From positions 40,444,287-40,508,286 of the forward strand of contig NC_065532.1 in NCBI RefSeq assembly GCF_020184175.1: 64,000 nt of DNA. Reading direction: 5' to 3'. Below, in pieces: positions 40,801 to 50,429 of the stretch. This DNA is from Aphis gossypii (Eukaryota; Arthropoda; Insecta; Hemiptera; Aphididae). The stretch's first letter is position 1; the number at the start of each line of letters is the position of its first letter. The translations under genes and the position numbers were made by a program. The notes below the pieces were generated by a model, which was given only the letters and a program-made list of their open reading frames with translations, searched no databases and was not told the DNA's origin.

Positions 40801-43800
40801 ATTGGGGCCTACAACAAACTTTGTTGAATTAATTTTGGATTTCTGAAAACAAAAATTGTTGAGTGTACCTGGTCCTTCAGTTAGTCACTGTAATGTATAT
40901 ATTTCAATATTTCAATGGTAAATCAATACATACAAAAAATGATTCAAAGCAAAAGTGGACTGTCAACCTATATAACTTAGTATAATCCATAATATAGTTT
41001 TTGATAATACTACTCAAGTAATTTATTTTACAAATAATAGTATTACGGTAGGTTGATTTAATTTTAGCCAAAAATACTACATTTATTTTATGAATATGTT
41101 ATAATACTGAAATTACATTCAACTTTTTAATATAATTAACTTTTAAGTCAATTCGCCTTACTATAGAATAGTGTAAATAGACCAAAGACTTACAGTATAA
41201 ATAAGTTGTACCTTAAAATTAATCTTAATGTTTAGAAAATATTATTGTGTATATCAGCAGTTCTCAAATTGTGAGATGCGCCTCCCTGGGAGGCGCGAGC
41301 ACTTAACAGAGGATGTATGAGCGCTGCGGTAAATAATGATATTTTTAAACTAACAATAATTTGGCCTATAATTATTTTGTAAGATTATACCTAGTTTGGA
41401 AATTTTTGGAAAGTTACTACATCCACCCAGTGTTTGATAGAGAATGGTATTTTAAAAATAGTTATATATTATGACAAGTTTATATAACACACTATTTAAA
41501 AAGGTAGGCAAGTGTCAAATGTGTTATTAAGGATGTGTTGAACTTAAATTCAATCATTGGATCATTGACCATTGTATATATTCTGAGTGGAAACTCTCTG
41601 TCAGTCTATATCACTAAGTATATTTCATGATACGTCTTTTTGACTTAGCTATTAGTCATCTATTTCAATTTTAACATTATCATAGGTTGACATATATTTT
41701 TCTGAAAATATTGCATTTATTATATTATTAGTATTTGCTATTTAATTATTATAATAATTTATATTAATACCTTATTTATCAACTTATAAAACTCAAAATA
41801 TATTATTATTATTCTATAAATACTGTAAAAAAGTAAAAATAGATTCATATATAGTAGTATACTTGTATAAATCTATGTATCTAAATATGTAAAAAATATT
41901 GTTGCGAATAGTAAAATTTATAATATATCTAAAAATGTTTAGTTAACATTACCAATGATAGTTAGAACTTAGAATCATGGTTCTAAGTAAATCTGTAAAT
42001 CCTTAAATTATGTATGCAATAGGCAAAGATGGCCTATTACAATGGATCATCTAAATAATAAATTAAACTTAAGAATTGATAATAACTTACCTAGGTGTTG
42101 TTGATAATAATTCTAAAAAAAAAAAAAATCATTAAAAAAAGTTTAAAAATGTTAATTGTTATTAATATTAGTATTTACCTCAAAAGCTCCATAAAACAGT
42201 TTTATTGAATCATCCCACAACTTGATAGAGTCAACTATTCCAAAGGTTGCTTGTGCCAAATCCTTTACTTTTGTAAATCCTAATGCTTCTAATTCCTTAG
42301 ATATATTTTCAAATCTTAAAAAATGAAAAAGAATAATTATAAAATAAATTGATAATATGAAATTAAATGAATAGATTTGTTAAATTTGTGTTACAATAAT
42401 TAATTACCTACTTAACAAAATATAATTTTACATTTATTTTAGATTTTGAAAACACTAATTTAATTTCTTCAATCTGCAATAAATATTACACTTTGTCAAA
42501 TCATGAAAAAAAAAAATGAACAATAGCTTGAAACTATTAAGATTAGTAATAGTTACTGACTATAATATGAAAGAACAAGAATGTAGTATTGTAATTCTAC
42601 AGAATTTTGTGTTCTAATTTTAAGTAAATTATATATTTTAGAAAATGGTGTGGTAAAATCAAACACACAGATAACGGAGCTTTGACAAAAAATATTATGA
42701 ACTTGTAGCTCATTAAATATTACCATAATATTATTATTATCTCGATTATTTTACATTTGAAAATTTTTAGATTCTGAACGGAGTGATGAATGTATTGATT
42801 TTACAATGATGTATGTTTTTTTTTTGTGTCTGTGTACAGCATAACCAGTCGAAATAATGCTTAAATTTCAAACTTCTGGGGTGGTTTCCGATGGAAAAGT
42901 GAATATCCTTTGTGCATTATAGAGGTAAAAAGTAAACATTTTCCAACAGTTTTCAAAAAAATCGAAAAAAAACAAAAAAAAAAAATTACGGAAAAACGGG
43001 AATTTTTACGCAAAACCAATTTTCGACCGAATCGATTTTTTTATATGGTTGTAATTCAAAAACTAATCATTGTAAATACTTGAAATTTTCACCAAATGTA
43101 TATGTTAGTGTTATCTATATACAGTTAAAATTTCAAAAATGTTTGACTATTTTTGAGCTATTTATAAACAACTGAAATTTTCAATTTTTCTGAAAATTTT
43201 TTTTTGAAGTGTCGATAAAATTTTTTTGGCTCCATCAAAATACTTTTTGAAAATTTTATACAAAGTTCCTTATATGTTATTCTTATAGTGATTAAAAAAT
43301 TATAAGAATTCATAGGCACAATTTTTTTTTATTAGCATTTGAAGTTCAAATTTCGACAAAAATTCTTCAAAATCATGAATATTTGCAAATTATTTTGGAG
43401 ATATAATTCATAAAAAAATTTGCATAAGTAGTTAAGAGTTGAAAATTTAATACAAGATTTTTCATAAGTTTAGCTTATAATAATTATAAAAGAACTTAAA
43501 TTTTGGTGTATTCAGACCATTAAAACATAAACCACCTTTTTCACCAACCACTGGAAATTATATCCTAGGCTGACAAATCATCTTCGTTCAGGATCGTTTT
43601 TCGTATTCAATGATAACTATCATTGGATTCAAATTTAACACTCTTATAATATATAATAGTGATCCACACGGCACCTAATCTACAGCAGAGCGGTACCCAC
43701 TTACCCGCTTTTTTTTTTTATTTTGACCCCCCCCCCCCAAAATGTTACCTATGGGCGCCCATGTTGGAAACGTGCCCACCCAGCCCCTCCTGTAAACACG

Positions 43801-46800
43801 TCTATGTATATACAATAACACAGAACATAATAATAATCCCTAACATTTCTTTCACTGGTTCCAGAATAATAGCTTAAAAATAATAAACCATCAGAATATT
43901 ATTAATAAAATAATAGAAAACATCTTGAAACTTCACTTCATTTAAAAACAAAAAGCGGGTGAGTACCGCTTTGTTGTACATTAGGTGCTGTTACATACAT
44001 TAGGTTTTTTATGAATTAAACCTACAAAATAATATGCAAAATGTTGACGAATTTTTGTCAATATTTGAACGTCAAATGCTAATAAAAAAAATTGTGCCTA
44101 TGTATTCTTATAATTTTTTAATCATTATAAGAATAACTTATGAAGAAATTTGTATTAATGTTTCAAGTATTTTGACTCCGCCAAAAAAATTTTATCAATA
44201 TTCATAAAAAAAAAATAAATAAATTTTTTGAATTTTAATAAATATTTGATTTCGTTTGAAGATAAATCGTTATCGTTACGCGATTTCGTAAATATTTAGA
44301 ATTCAACCGCACATCACATTTTTCCTAGTATGATGTTTCGAATTTTCTCTATAGTTATTTGAAGGAAAATTTATAAAAAATTTAGTGTTGAATTTTTCAA
44401 TCTTAGATATAAACACAACGATTTTTATGATATTTCTACTATAAATTTACTTGCAATTAATATTCGTGAGTTTGACATATTTCGTAAAAATTTGAACTAT
44501 AAACGCTTATAAAAAAAAATTTTGACTAGCGGTATTTGATTTTTTTTTTTTTAACTACAATAAGAACAACTCATTAGGAACCTTATATTAAATTATATTA
44601 AATCACTCTGTTCAGAATCTAAAATTCTGTTGACAGTTAAATTTAGTAGCATAAATGGTACATTCATAATATAATATAACTGTAAATTATTTACTTTATT
44701 GGGTCATTTTCTGACAAGATATTTGTAATGACAGATATTGGTGCTTCACAGTTTGAATATTCTTTGCAAAACATAATATGCTGTAAACAATATATTTGTT
44801 ATAATTAATAAAATTAGTTTTTACTAGTTCATCAAAATTCAGAAAATAAAATTAACATTAATTTAATAAAGATCTTATGATATTGCATTATGTAGAATTT
44901 TTATACAACTTACTATCACATTTAATAGGATCAAGAACTATTAAATGAGATACATTTTCTTAGAAGAAAGTATACGTCCTGAAACTTATGTTTAATTAAT
45001 ATTCAATTTTTATATACAATGTATACGATTTTCAGTTAAAGGATGTCATACTATCATCTAAAATTCACATTAATTGTTATGTATCAAAATGGGAGTTTTA
45101 AAGAATACAAAATCTATAAAAGGAATCTATTTTTTTATATAACTATTTAAAAAATCTTAAATTGGAAAATAGGATTATTAACATATATATCATGTTTATA
45201 GTAAGTGTAAAAATTCTAGAAACACTTCATGTATTACATTATATATTATAATAGGTGATTTATTAGTATACCTAGGTACTTACAGATTTTAGTAATGGAT
45301 CTATAATTAAGAATATTACACTCGAGTGATTTTCATAGGCAGCTTATTATAATCTTTAAAAATTTGTGACAATGAACTGCAAAAAAATAAAATATATATT
45401 GTAATAAGTATGTTAGAGAGATTAAAATGTTTATAAATTGTGTTTATTGACTATATTAATGAATACAAATTAAATAGGTAGATCTAGATACATAGCCAAT
45501 AACCATTTATGAAATTTTGTTTGCCTGAGCCATAGTTTTTGACAATATCTCCAAGTCATCATTTGCATAATTTTAGAAGGGACAAGGAAGCTTTAGAAAT
45601 TAAGGTTTTTAAACATTTTTAAGGACAAGAAGTAATAATGCTAATGGAAATTTGAAACTGCTAAACATTTAATCTTAATCAGATGTATTAAAATTTGTAT
45701 TAAGTACTTAATTTATTTTAAATATTGTTACAATTTCTTTTTTAACCAATAACAAAACAAATTAAGATTAAAGTTACAATTGCAAGTGATTTATTCTGAA
45801 CTAGATAGAGTTAGTCTTTTGATTAAATTCTATTAGGTTTTATTATTGTTTATAAATGTAGAATAAAAACTCCTAAAATTAATACCAAACATTGAATAAA
45901 AAATATATTATAATTATTTAGGCCAATAAGCATAATAACTTATTGTCTATTACCCTGCACCTGGCTGGTCAAGTTGTTGTTGATGACCATTATTAAACAG
46001 TAGCCTAAAATATATTCTAGCATAATATAATATCATTATTCCCATCAAGTATCCCGAGATTAAAGAAGTGTTATTTACAATTTCAGTTCTTGTAACATTT
46101 ACAATTTTTTGTTATGAACTAGGTATGCTGAAATAGTTATGCTAACAGGTATTTGACAAGTGTAATTTGTACTTTTAGAAGACTTTGAACTCTCATTACT
46201 TTGTCCTCATCTTACTTATACATAGACATACCATACAACAATTTACAAAATAGAAGATCCAATTTTGTATTATTTATTTAAATATTAGAATTAATTAACC
46301 AAGTATAAAACTTTAAGGTGAAAACATTATTTGTATTCTCTTGTTAGATATTTACAATAATTTAGTTTATAAGTAAGTCATGAGTAAAATATTGGTATTT
46401 AAAAATGGAAAAAATGCTAATAACTTGATTATAAATTAATAAGAATAGATAATTTTCTTCCCTTTAAGTTGGATAATGGACCCACTCTAATATTAAAGCT
46501 AACAACACTAAGTTGGATTTGTATATTATTATATTTTAGTTCTCGTTTTGTTTTAATAATACTGAGACAGCACGCATGCATATGATTCTCTTTATGAGGT
46601 ATACAGAGTATTTTTGTGTCTACAATAAGTTGTTTATCGAGTATTGTCAATATTACACACATATGGCTAGTGACAATCCATAATGATTAGGTCTGTATTT
46701 TTATCAATATTGGCATGGCATCATAAGCAACGCACTAAAATACCATTTACATTGAAAGTTTAGAAAGACAATAAGTAATATTAATAAATATGGAGAAAAA

Positions 46801-47893
46801 TAATATCAATAGTTTTATAAGTATCAACACAATTATTAAAATAAATAATGTGTACTAATACTAATAAATTAATAAATTTAGTAACAAAACTCAAAAGGAT
46901 ACTTGGTATAATTTAAAAGTAATTTAAAATACACTGTAAAAAATAAAATAAGAAAGTCAACAAAATAATATAATAGTATGCAATGTTGTAATTTACAATT
47001 GTAGCACGCTAATGCCAGCAATAAAGATTATCCAATGTGCTATAAAATAAGTTGGAAAAATTATGCTGTTATTATTGACATAAGCTTGAAACTATGATGA
47101 TTTCTAAAGATAATTAACGACAATTCAAAATTATGAAAGCCAAAAAATATACATTAATATGATATAATTGCATAAAAAATGTATTTTATTCATAACAATT
47201 ATTTATTCTACTCATTACTTTCATTATCAACACATGTGTCATGTAAATTTAAGATCATTGTTATAGTACCTAATAGATTCATCAATACCAGACATTTATC
47301 AAAACCACTAGTTTTTTAGTAATTGTAAAATATTAATTTACTATAAGTTAACATGTCCATACTATAAAATCTTTTTACATGAATCTTAGTCAAGATACCA
47401 AAGACTAGAATAAATACCTATGAGTATATCCATTAAAAAAATACTATTTACTAATAGGTAAGGTCTACCTAATTGAAAATAGAACTTGAGTGTTGTATTA
47501 TTTTGTATAGTTTTTAGTTCTTTTTTTTTTTTTACTGTGGAAAGTTTTTATAAAAAAACCATCAAACTATAATATTATGTTGTTGATCATATCATTGGAA
47601 TAGTAAACAGTAAACAGCGCTATCGGAATAATGTCACATACTTTATAAACTTGTCATTTATTGCTGAAATCAAAATAGGTACCTATTTAATCATTTAAAT
47701 AAAACGACATGGCCGGGAGGAAGTAATGCGAAAGCAGTCCCCTCCCGGTTGTCGGTTTCAAACTGCAAAAAAAAAAAAATAAATAAAACGACATACAATA
47801 ACAATGTAGACGTTCATACCTACTTACAAAAAATATATCAATCCTGAATTTCAGATATTTAATGATAAAAGTCTTCAGCCACGACAAAAACAT
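34881..47893 (-). CDS. Divergent O-GlcNAc transferase (OGT)-like protein
   Basis: A TPR-containing glycosyltransferase of the OGT/SPY type (GT41), expected to transfer a sugar from a nucleotide donor to Ser/Thr of intracellular proteins. Minus-strand exons are 45322-45376, 44695-44780, 42179-42314, 42091-42112 (22 nt), 38875-40021, 36259-37194 and 34881-35955; all phases agree. A possible first exon is 47820-47893 (ATG at 47893, donor AG|GTATGA, right phase), giving about 1,176 residues; that exon and everything upstream are uncertain. Exon 38875-40021 encodes about ten TPRs. The next adds more TPRs plus LKPDFPEIYCNLVICLQKVCDWSDYD and SKHPVTN, whose His (codon 36357-36359) matches the conserved catalytic-region His. 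The last exon has GYTEGSLIEIFSLRPAPIQ, NFSKLYKIDP, IPKCEH and NGHMASLDAL. Human OGT has NGHTTGMD at this donor site, so two threonines become Met-Ala. The domain between the catalytic lobes is about half the human length. Probably an extra paralogue, not the canonical OGT. Confidence 0.8.
37480..38400. mobile_element. Copy of the 43140-43700 repeat, split by a hAT MITE
   Basis: In an intron of the OGT-like gene. It shares long blocks with 43140-43700: CTATTTATAGACAACTGAAATTTT, the TTGAAGTTCAAAT/GACAAAAATTC block, CCACTGGAATTATATCCTAGGCT, TGGATTCAAATTTAACACTC, and GTGATCCACACG...CACCTAAT.TACAGCAGAG.GGTACCCACTTA. The copy is interrupted by the 255-bp MITE at 38055-38309. No open frame of note. 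Confidence 0.7.
38055..38309. mobile_element. hAT MITE with exact 8-bp target duplication
   Basis: The terminal inverted repeats are CAGCGGTTCTCAAACT and AGTTTGAGAATCGCTG, with one mismatch. The element is 255 bp and is flanked on both sides by CTGTAGTA (38047-38054 and 38310-38317). The paralogous repeat at 43641 onward shows the empty site, ACACTC-TTATAATA-TATAATAGTGATCC, where this copy reads ACACTC-CTGTAGTA-[MITE]-CTGTAGTA-TATATTAGTGATCC. The size, 8-bp duplication and CAG...CTG ends identify a hAT-family non-autonomous element. Confidence 0.92.
41257..41345. mobile_element. hAT-type end fragment
   Basis: CAGCAGTTCTCAAATTGTGAGATGCGCCTCCCTGGGAGGCGCGAGC looks like a hAT terminal repeat followed by the GC-rich hairpin (GCGCCTCCC/GGGAGGCGC) seen inside many such elements. 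I could not find the other end, so this is treated as a fragment in an OGT-like gene intron. Confidence 0.4.
42091..42112 (-). other. 22-nt microexon of the OGT-like gene
   Basis: On the minus strand, TTTTTTTAG precedes AATTATTATCAACAACACCTAG, which is followed by GTAAGT, a consensus donor. It enters in phase 0 from the exon ending TTTGAG|GTAAAT and leaves in phase 1, matching the exon that begins AT-GAT-CTT. It adds NYYQQHL and the first base of an Asp codon. Skipping it would break the frame. Confidence 0.75.
42766..44626. mobile_element. 1.9-kb composite DNA element with AGATTCTGAAC ends
   Basis: The left end TTTAGATTCTGAACGGAGTGAT and the right end ATCACTCTGTTCAGAATCTAAA are inverted with one mismatch. 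Inside, the block at about 43140-43400 is repeated inverted at about 44020-44220 (TTTGAAGTTCAAATTTCGACAAAAATTC against GAATTTTTGTCAATATTTGAACGTCAAA). The GTGATCCACACGGCACCTAAT...GGTACCCACTTACCCGC unit at 43661 also has its inverse near 43955-43990. No transposase frame is visible. The ends match those of the small MITE at 7405-7720. It sits in an OGT-like gene intron (42315-44694). Confidence 0.6.
47711..47779 (+). mobile_element. Very short poly(A)-tailed retroposon, intact copy
   Basis: GGCCGGGAGG...AATGCGAAAGC...CCTCCCGGTT forms a hairpin: GCCGGGAGG pairs with CCTCCCGG(T), with an inner GC-GAAA-GC tetraloop. It is followed by GTCGGTTTCAAACTGC and a run of 17 A's. A perfect 15-bp target duplication, TAAATAAAACGACAT, flanks it (47696-47710 and 47780-47794). 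About 55 bases plus the tail is the whole insertion. GGTTTCAAAC resembles a pol III B box, which hints at a structural-RNA origin; that origin is inferred. Confidence 0.85.
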
Positions 47894-48239
47894 AATAATA
47901 TTTTAAAACACAGCCATTTAGTAGACTAGTAGAAATCTAAATCTTATAAACAGACTCTATTGCATACACTACTTACTATACGACAGAACCGTGAACAGTG
48001 TCAACATTGGAAGCACGAATATATTAAAGATCTTCCGACTCAAACATTCAAAATGAACTGTAGTTTCAGACTCTAGTCCACTAAAAAAAAGTATAAAAGT
48101 CTGGTGAAATGAACTAAAATACACACTTGGTCTTGGAGAAATTGAAATAAATAAAATTCTTGGATTAAATGAGAGTTGAAAAATTTACTGGAAACGTGTT
48201 TAGCATTATAATGACGATGTGCACCATAGAACAGTAGAG

Positions 48240-48470
48240 CAAATCTTCGTTGTACGTGTTCGTACATATGTTTACAAACCGGTACATATCAAGCCACCCC
48301 ATTGGTTGGTGATCTGCGTGGCGTATGATGTGGACGCCGATGCCTCCACGAAAGGTCCAAACTCCAAGTGCGGTATAAACCACTCGTGGCGAGGTACAAC
48401 ACCATGGTTATATGCTATTGACGGTTATTGTAGACCCGTTGCATGCTACCTGTAGTTCCTGTACATGGGT
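48240..48470. other. GC-richer island, unassigned
   Basis: This roughly 230-bp stretch is near half G+C in an AT-rich setting. Open frames exist on both strands but none resembles a known protein. On the minus strand it contains CCAATGGGGTGG and lies about 350 bp upstream of the possible first exon of the OGT-like gene, so a promoter or untranslated exon is possible. A transposon remnant is equally possible: CTGGTGGGGTCCAGGGATCCAGACC follows at about 48509. Confidence 0.2.
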
Positions 48471-49968
48471 CAAGTATACATCCAGTATATACAATTCAAG
48501 GCCATAACTGGTGGGGTCCAGGGATCCAGACCCTCCACCCCACCTTTGAATTTTTTGAAAGTAGAAATATTTTTATATTATTAAATAATTGACTATTATG
48601 TGAATTGAATATTTTAATGACGACTTATGTTTTAAATAACGATAATAATCAAATTTTATATTTTTAAAGTAAAAATGACAAAATATTTTCAGTATCTATA
48701 TTTCAAAATTTTTTAGATGTTTATTATGTTAACTACAAAATAATTTACAAATGTTTAATATTTTAACAAATTTCGTCAAGATAAAACATTTTAAGAGTTG
48801 TATGAAAGTTTCTGCTCATCGATTGTAGTCTTTTGCCGATAAATACTCATAGATATTTGATGGCCTTTTTGGAAGATTTTTGATTGGTCTTTTAGAAATG
48901 ATGTCGTTATTTTTTGTTAGCTGTGAGGCTCAAAAAGAAACTGCAATATCGGCATCTTTTCAGTTTGTATCAAAGACTCTCCGAATCTCGGAACAGGGAT
49001 TTAACCACCTCACTGACATTTTCGAAAGAGAATATCGACATAGGTAGTAGTAGACTCGATTCTAATTTTCACGAACAATGAAATGGTTTTAAATATCTCT
49101 ACACCTTGCTGTTACGGAGAAGCTGAAAAGTTATCTAACACAGTAGTATTTTCCTCTCTGAGTTTCAAAATAGAAGCGATAATTTTAATCACCCCTATTA
49201 TTCTGTCCTGCTTGCAATATTACAAACTTTAACATAGATGCACATTGTATAAAACTCTTGGCTTCACAATGTGATGATGAGGCCACAGAAATTAACTTTT
49301 ATAAGCGTTTGATGTTTCTCTCGGACCCCAGTATCAGAGGCAATAAATTTATCCCACCAAACTCAACCTAAAATTAGTATCTGCGAAGAAAAAAATCAAG
49401 GATGAATCCCAGTTATCATCCCAATTTTTAAATGCTGATTCATCCATATCGCTTGTCCCGAGACTCAGAGATAAAACTACAGTATCGTTATCCTTTTCAA
49501 AATCTTCTTTTAAAAAACATGGTTACTGATTAAGAGAAGGTTAAACCCTAATCGTTTGTACCAAAACTTGGAGTCTTGCAAACTATTTTCGCAACTTCTA
49601 AGTCAAGCCAGTCAACTCCAAAAGATAATTCTTCTATATTTCAATTTAATTTACATTGTAAAATAACATTTGTTTTCGTATTATATAGTGTATATACAGT
49701 AATGCAAAGTGTAGTATTAAGTATTAGATTTCAGATATATAAAAATATAACTAAGTTAAGAAAACAATTATTTATTACAGGGGCGGATCCAAAGAGGGCA
49801 AAGATGCCTTCCAATGAAATAAAAAAATAAGATATTATAACATAAATACAAATTATCTGTATAAATATATATATACTTAGGTATATTAAAAATAAATTTA
49901 GCAATCGATGGCTTTAGGTTTATCGAAATGGATTAACTCCAAAACGGCCACTCTAAAATATCTTAGGC

Positions 49969-50156
49969 CCGGGGTGGCCAATAAGTCGATCGCGACATGA
50001 GTTTGAGTCGATCACGACACCCTTATGATATTCTAATCAAAAGAAATGTATATAAATATTTTTGATTATTAACGCCCTTATTTTATTCTTGGTCGATCGT
50101 AACAACTTAAAAAAACTAAGAGATTAATCTAAAGCCCATAAAATTTGGCCACCCCT
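49969..50156. mobile_element. Second copy of the GGGGTGGCCAA hAT-type MITE
   Basis: The ends CCGGGGTGGCCAATAAGTCGATCGCGA and AAATTTGGCCACCCCT are inverted and match the element at 22689-22904, including the internal GTCGATC motifs. The target duplication is not clear, so this copy is probably older. Confidence 0.65.
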
Positions 50157-50177
50157 TTCCTAGACCATGTAATATAA

Positions 50178-50429
50178 CAACGGGTCTCAAACCATTTTTT
50201 TCGCAGAGCCCTTGGGATGTTAAAAAAAAATCCACGTAGCCCCAAAAACTTGAAATATCAATTTTACAACTCAAATATTATGGATCAATAAATTGCTATT
50301 ATACAACCCTTATACAATATAAAATATGCAACTTGTAACAATTTAATGAATAATAATATTTGTATTTAATTCGGATGTGCCCGCGGAGTCTCTAAATTAG
50401 TCTTGCGGAGCACAGTTAGAGTACTGCTG
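50178..50429. mobile_element. Second hAT MITE, reverse orientation, 8-bp duplication
   Basis: This is the same family as 38055-38309 in the opposite orientation: the interior CCCCAAAAACTTGAAATATCAATTTTACAACTCAAATATTATGGATCAATAAATTGC is the reverse complement of that element's right half. It is 252 bp long and flanked by TAATATAA on both sides (50170-50177 and 50430-50437). The ends CAACGGGTCTCAAAC and GAGTACTGCTG have diverged. Confidence 0.88.

Noticed and set aside
42418..42478. Minus-strand segment after TTTATTGCAG reading IEEIKLVFSKSKINVKLYFVK, a possible OGT-like gene exon
   Set aside because: Its usable donors are phase 0, while the next exon (42314 downward) needs phase 2; the better GTAATT donor comes after an in-frame stop. 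The 44695-44780 exon fits the phase instead.
43659..43877. 72-codon plus-strand frame
   Set aside because: It lies entirely in repeat sequence with C-runs and shares the GTGATCCACACG unit with the 38-kb repeat.
46429..46662. 77-codon minus-strand frame upstream of the OGT-like exons
   Set aside because: It has no donor of phase 2 in good context and no similarity to OGT N-termini. It lies within a probable intron.
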